A stretch of 22,868 nucleotides of DNA from a virus. How positions within the stretch are numbered: position 1 is the first letter of the stretch; each line of letters starts with the position of its first letter. Shown here in pieces: positions 20,103-22,868 of the stretch. The translations under genes were made by a program, and so were the position numbers. The notes beneath the pieces were generated by a model that had not been told where the DNA came from, did no database searches, and saw only the letters and a program-made list of their open reading frames with translations. Location of the stretch: IMG/VR virus record IMGVR_UViG_3300046373_000063, positions 1 to 22,868 of that record, one strand, 5' to 3'.

Positions 20103-20486
20103 TCAACCAGCGACAGGCGTGCGCGGCTGGGTCATCGAGCCAGGGGCAATAACAGGGCGCGGCTTCGGCGGGCGGCGCTCCTGTGTCTTGCGTGGCGGGC
20201 GCGGGATCGGCGCCGGCGCGGGCTGCTGGCCCGTCACGTACAGGTAGAGGTCGCGGTGTTCCTGAAAGGTCATCAGGTCGTAGGCCTTGAGCGGTTTATC
20301 GCTCGGCATCTGCGCGCGTTCCAGGCGAAGCGCGTACTCCAGCGTAATCGGGATCAAGCCGCGCTTCATCTTGGTGATGATCGGAGGGAACAGGCCCGGG
20401 TCGATTTTCCCGAAATAGGCGCTGCGGCCGAGGGCTTCATCGAGCCAGGCGACAAAATGGGCGGGCGGGGTATAAGGTGGCTTCAT
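20103..20486 (-). CDS. Cro/YdaS-type HTH regulator, 127 aa
   Basis: Residues about 8-58 (HFVAWLDEALGRSAYFGKID, then IITKMKRGLIPITLEYALRL) have the small HTH pattern of Cro/YdaS-type DNA-binding proteins. In place of the usual Ser/Ala-rich loop the sequence has aromatic and Pro residues. Residues 85-127 form a Pro/Arg-rich tail (PAPAPIPRPPRKTQERRPPK), likely disordered and basic. AAGGAG is 9 nt before ATG 20486. It stands directly ahead of the replication initiator, in the place of lambda cII, and may be a cII-like activator or a second Cro. The exact role is open. Confidence 0.74.
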   Translation of the reverse strand: MKPPYTPPAHFVAWLDEALGRSAYFGKIDPGLFPPIITKMKRGLIPITLEYALRLERAQMPSDKPLKAYDLMTFQEHRDLYLYVTGQQPAPAPIPRPPRKTQERRPPKPRPVIAPGSMTQPRTPVAG

Positions 20487-20599
20487 GCAATTTATCTCCT
20501 TTATTGAAATTCGTCAAATTACGGAACAAGTTTGACTTGGTTCAAATAAGAATGCAATAGCCAGCCTGCAAATAATGTGGTTTTGAGACAGATTTATTT
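20487..20599 (-). promoter_or_regulatory. AT-rich gap with operator-like dyad ahead of the replication genes
   Basis: The 113-bp gap is notably AT-rich. GAACAAGT (20524-20531) and ACTTGGTTC (20535-20543) form an inverted repeat with a TTG centre and one extra base in the right arm. Minus-strand -35-like TTGAAC and TTGCAG are visible, but without a strong matching -10. Given HTH genes on both sides, a promoter and operator for the replication operon is probable. Confidence 0.55.
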
Positions 20600-20899
20600 T
20601 TAGTCGATCCGCGCGCGCAACAGCGCCTCGAGCAGATGCGCGCGTGACGGGCACAGGATTTCGATGGTCAGAGCGCCAGCGGTGGCGACTTCGAGGATGA
20701 TGGCCAGCTCCAGGCTGATGCCTTGCCCCCCGGTTTTCATGCGGGTGATGGCGCCCTTGTCGATGCCGGTCTGCTCGCACAAGCGCGTGTGCGCGCCGCG
20801 CTGTCCACAGTACCGGATCAGCGCGTTGCGGCCCGCTTCCTCGGCTTTCAGGATCTCGGGCGATTTTTCCAGCAGGTTGTAGACTCCGCTCATGGGCAT
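20600..20899 (-). CDS. Cro/YdaS-type HTH regulator, 99 aa
   Basis: The start at ATG 20899 is chosen from AGGAG 7 nt upstream; the longer frame to 21157 is shadow. The protein starts MPMSGVYNLLEKSPEILKAE. Residues about 25-80 (IRYCGQRGAHTRLCEQTGID, KGAITRMKTGGQGISLELAI) are a clear HTH with the YdaS/Cro-like order of helices and a GISLE turn. The C-terminus (RAHLLEALLRARID) is a helix that may dimerise. It is the last gene before the AT-rich operator gap, and could act on that gap. It is not related closely enough to the 127-aa HTH protein to call a recent duplication. Confidence 0.8.
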   Translation of the reverse strand: MPMSGVYNLLEKSPEILKAEEAGRNALIRYCGQRGAHTRLCEQTGIDKGAITRMKTGGQGISLELAIILEVATAGALTIEILCPSRAHLLEALLRARID

Positions 20900-21390
20900 G
20901 GTGCAGCTCCTGGTGGGGTGAAGTTGAGCATGCGGTAAAGCTCGGCCAGCAGTTCGCGCTCGGTGCCATACATTTGCCCGAACACCTTCTTCGATCCATG
21001 CAGTGCAACGCGCTCGAGCGGGTCGGTGTCGTCGGGCTGGTGGTGCGGCGCGCACAGGGGCAGCACCAGGAAGTGCGCGCCCGGCTTGGTGCGCCCGTCG
21101 ACGTGGTGCAGCGACACATGCCGGTTCTCGCGGCCGTCCTTCGTGCACGCCAGGCACGGCACTTTCCCGGCCTGGTCCATGAAGGCGCGTTCGGCGGCGG
21201 TCGGCGGTCGGCCTTTCAATCCGCGGCCGCGCTTGGCCGGCACACGCTTTTCGACCGCGGCCGCAGGTTCAGCTTTCGGCTTGGCCGCGCGCTTCATCGG
21301 CGATCGGGCCAGCGTGGCGGTGCCGCGCGCCATGGGCGTTGATCGAGGCGCGAAACCTTTGCCGGGCTTGAGCGGGCCGCCGCGCTTCAT
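20890..21390 (-). CDS. Ref-like HNH nuclease (RecA-dependent nuclease family)
   Basis: The family prototype is P1 Ref, a RecA-directed DNA nuclease that stimulates recombination. The N-terminal 60 residues are Lys/Arg/Pro-rich (MKRGGPLKPGKGFAPRSTPM and KRVPAKRGRGLKGRPP), as in Ref, and likely bind DNA/RecA. The globular domain shows Cys79/Cys82 (CLAC), SLHHVDG (His95/96), PLCAPHH (Cys113, His116/117) and HGSKKVFGQMYGTERELL (from His131). The order and spacing fit Ref-type HNH folds. The start at 21390 overlaps the upstream stop (ATGA), and the stop overlaps the HTH gene. Confidence 0.84.
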   Translation of the reverse strand: MKRGGPLKPGKGFAPRSTPMARGTATLARSPMKRAAKPKAEPAAAVEKRVPAKRGRGLKGRPPTAAERAFMDQAGKVPCLACTKDGRENRHVSLHHVDGRTKPGAHFLVLPLCAPHHQPDDTDPLERVALHGSKKVFGQMYGTERELLAELYRMLNFTPPGAAPCP

Positions 21391-21809
21391 CCCTTGACCT
21401 CGCCGAGCTCACGACGAATGCAGTGCTCCAAGTAGGCGATGAGCGTTCCCTGCGCCGGATCCCAGCGGCGCACGATCTCGACCAACCTGCCGCTGTTTTC
21501 CAGTACCCATGTTGCGCGGCGGTCGGCGGCGACGGCGCGGCGACGTTGCTCTCGCAGCTGGTCGCGCAGGCTGTCGATTTCGGCCTTGGCGAATGCGCGC
21601 TGCGCGGCCAGCTGCGATTCCAGTTCGCGCGCAAGCGGCGCCAGCTCTTGGTGTACGGCCTCAAAATACCGCGCCAGTGCGGCCGGCGTTTCGCCAGGAT
21701 GTTCGCGCATGACCTCCTGAATGCACGCCTCGACGCGCGGCGCGCTCATGGCAAGCACCCGGTCAAGCGGCGGCGCTGGTTGCGCCCGTAGCGGCGGCTC
21801 ATGCTGCAC
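21387..21809 (-). CDS. Hypothetical coiled-coil protein, 140 aa
   Basis: The N-terminus is Pro-rich (MQHEPPLRAQPAPPLDRVLA). Residues about 50-100 form a strongly heptad-like helix (LAPLARELESQLAAQRAFAK, then IDSLRDQLREQRRRAVAADR). The end (TLIAYLEHCIRRELGEVKG) is helical. A coiled-coil oligomer is likely. It is coupled to the Ref-like gene by a 4-nt overlap and overlaps the NinX-like gene by 11 nt. No enzymatic motif is seen, so the role is unknown. Confidence 0.74.
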   Translation of the reverse strand: MQHEPPLRAQPAPPLDRVLAMSAPRVEACIQEVMREHPGETPAALARYFEAVHQELAPLARELESQLAAQRAFAKAEIDSLRDQLREQRRRAVAADRRATWVLENSGRLVEIVRRWDPAQGTLIAYLEHCIRRELGEVKG

Positions 21810-22200
21810 CGCCGATCTCGTCAGGCACTTCGTCGCCGAACTTGCTGGCCACGTAGGCGCGCAAGGCGGCGATCAGAATCGTCGGGCCTTCCATTGAGAT
21901 CCATTCGCCGTCGTAATTGTTAGGTTTAAATGGGAGTGCTTCCGTATCGGTATTGGAGCATGTGAATTCGTCATGATCTGAATATCGCCAGATGCCCCAG
22001 CCATCCAGCATCATGCGTTCGATGATCGGCCCGCCTTCGGCCCAATCCTGCGTTGGCTCGTAACGCGCCCATCGCTCGGTATCGTAATAGCACTGCGGGG
22101 CCTCGCCGTATCCAGCGTCGTATAATTCCGGTGCGGGCAACCCTTCAGCCCGCGCCACCCAGTAGTTCAGCAACTCGCCGGTCAGTTCGCTCGTTTTCAT
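21799..22200 (-). CDS. NinX/DUF2591-like phage protein, 133 aa
   Basis: The start MKTSELTGELLNYWVARAEG matches the typical NinX/DUF2591 N-terminus (M-K-T-S-E-L-x-G-x-L-L-x-Y-W-V-A-x-A-E-G). It continues with WAEGGPIIERMMLDGWGIWR and a C-terminal segment ending PTILIAALRAYVASKFGDEV, a characteristic end of the family. These proteins occur in the ninR-like regions of lambdoid phages; their activity is not known. The 5' part of the gene has more AT-rich codons than neighbours. AAGGGG precedes ATG 22200. Confidence 0.9.
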   Translation of the reverse strand: MKTSELTGELLNYWVARAEGLPAPELYDAGYGEAPQCYYDTERWARYEPTQDWAEGGPIIERMMLDGWGIWRYSDHDEFTCSNTDTEALPFKPNNYDGEWISMEGPTILIAALRAYVASKFGDEVPDEIGGAA

Positions 22201-22236
22201 TGTCTTTCCCCTTATTGTTTAAATGGAGCGCCGCCC

Positions 22237-22539
22237 CTATTTGATTTCAGCCAGCGCCTGGCGCACCATCCATACGCCCAGCTTCGTGCTGCCCGGCGAG
22301 AGCGGCCCAAAATATTGCGGCACGAAGAACGAAACCGGCCGGCGCACCTCTTCGGAGATGAGGTCGACCGCGCTTTCTCCGATGCCGTAGGTGCGCGCGT
22401 ATTCATGGATGACCGCCGTGCGGCCTGGCCATGGGGGCAGTATGTCGCCCGTGATGATGTCGAGCGGCGGGCGCTGCATATTGCGCTTCAGGTCGGCGGT
22501 GATCTTGCGCAGCAGTTCGAGGGTGATCTTGCTGCTCAC
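22237..22539 (-). CDS. Hypothetical phage protein, 100 aa
   Basis: Unrecognised. The N-terminus is a charged helix (ITLELLRKITADLKRNMQRP). The centre is loop-rich (DIITGDILPPWPGRTAVIHE) and the C-terminal half (GESAVDLISEEVRRPVSFFV, GVWMVRQALAEIK) is mixed. The start overlaps the stop of the 69-aa gene by 4 nt (ATGA). The stop is 36 nt before the NinX-like start. Confidence 0.72.
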   Translation of the reverse strand: MSSKITLELLRKITADLKRNMQRPPLDIITGDILPPWPGRTAVIHEYARTYGIGESAVDLISEEVRRPVSFFVPQYFGPLSPGSTKLGVWMVRQALAEIK

Positions 22540-22745
22540 GCTTCACGCTCCACCAGTGCATCGCCGCCAGCCGAGGTGCCGCTGGCAGCGTCGAAATTGA
22601 TGCCGAGGTAGCCGTCGACGCGGCCGTCCACATAGGCCGTCTCGATGATGTCGGCGCGCGCGCCGGGGATGATCTTGACCCGGTGCCCCATCGCCGTGCG
22701 CCAGGTCTCGCCCGGCTTGGCGTCAAATTTTTTCGTCGGTCCCAT
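22536..22745 (-). CDS. Hypothetical phage protein, 69 aa
   Basis: ATG 22745 is used because AGGAAGAGGGAA stands upstream; the longer frame to 22814 is Arg-rich shadow. Sequence: MGPTKKFDAKPGETWRTAMG, then RVKIIPGARADIIETAYVDG and LGINFDAASGTSAGGDALVE. It looks like a small all-beta protein. The family is unknown. It overlaps the partial upstream gene by 23 nt. Confidence 0.7.
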   Translation of the reverse strand: MGPTKKFDAKPGETWRTAMGHRVKIIPGARADIIETAYVDGRVDGYLGINFDAASGTSAGGDALVEREA

Positions 22746-22868
22746 TTCCCTCTTCCTGCGGCGTGGCCGCTTTCTGTTGTGTGAATTTCTCGACCCAGCG
22801 CCGGCGCGCCTCAAACGTGGCGGCGCGTTTATAAAGCACGCAACTGTTCCAGTCCCAGCTCTCGGGCC
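22723..22868 (-). CDS. Hypothetical protein, partial (N-terminus beyond the window)
   Basis: The last 47 codons of a gene that enters from the right edge: ESWDWNSCVLYKRAATFEAR, then RWVEKFTQQKAATPQEEG, ending at TGA 22723. The WDWNSC start and aromatic/basic mixture look coding, and the frame remains open up to the edge. It overlaps the start of the next gene by 23 nt. Too little is visible for a function. Confidence 0.62.
   Translation of the reverse strand, partial: PESWDWNSCVLYKRAATFEARRRWVEKFTQQKAATPQEEGNGTDEKI

Noticed and set aside
1-22868. Retron, diversity-generating retroelement, toxin-antitoxin or insertion sequence
   Set aside because: No reverse transcriptase, template/variable repeat pair, transposase or clear toxin motif is seen. 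The YdaS-like HTH genes have no YdaT-type partner visible next to them.

Overview
The window is a segment of a tailed-phage or prophage genome. The sequence is GC-rich, and every gene I can support lies on the minus strand, so transcription runs from position 22868 down to 1. The GC-rich codon use, the protein style (alanine-rich linkers, conserved phage C-terminal modules) and the gene set suggest a Burkholderiales host, perhaps Oxalobacteraceae such as Massilia. That host call is inference, because no host gene is present. No integrase, repressor-integration module, tail gene or lysis gene is visible here.

Layout in transcription order. (1) 22868-20487, early region: small unknown genes, a NinX/DUF2591-like gene, a coiled-coil protein, a Ref-like HNH nuclease and a Cro/YdaS-type HTH protein, followed by an AT-rich operator/promoter gap. 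(2) 20486-18400, replication: a second Cro/YdaS-type HTH protein, a lambda-O-like initiator with iterons inside its own coding sequence, and a DnaC-like helicase loader. (3) 18388-14720, middle genes: unknown proteins, a fusion of a gp49/66-type domain with a crAss001_48-type domain, a RuvC-like resolvase, and a Cys/HTH protein that is a candidate late regulator. (4) 14719-14570: an AT-rich regulatory gap with two operator-like dyads centred 30 bp apart. (5) 14569-4267, accessory block: about twenty small or mosaic genes of unknown function, including two Ea22-like proteins of 444 and 607 aa, a Cys-rich 569-aa mosaic, three tandem one-helix membrane microproteins, and a repeated gene-junction motif. 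(6) 4266-3883: a leader with a factor-independent terminator and a second terminator-like hairpin. (7) 3882-1, late packaging genes: three small unknowns, small terminase, large terminase and portal protein (cut by the window edge).

The genes are packed with 4-nt stop/start overlaps (ATGA or GTGA), implying translational coupling along long polycistronic mRNAs. Several real genes have fewer than 60 codons; I called these from coupling, ribosome-binding sites and fit between neighbours. The initiator, its internal iterons and the helicase loader form a lambda O/P-like replication module. The terminases and portal form the DNA-packaging motor. The large accessory block has the mosaic character of regions that vary between related phages.
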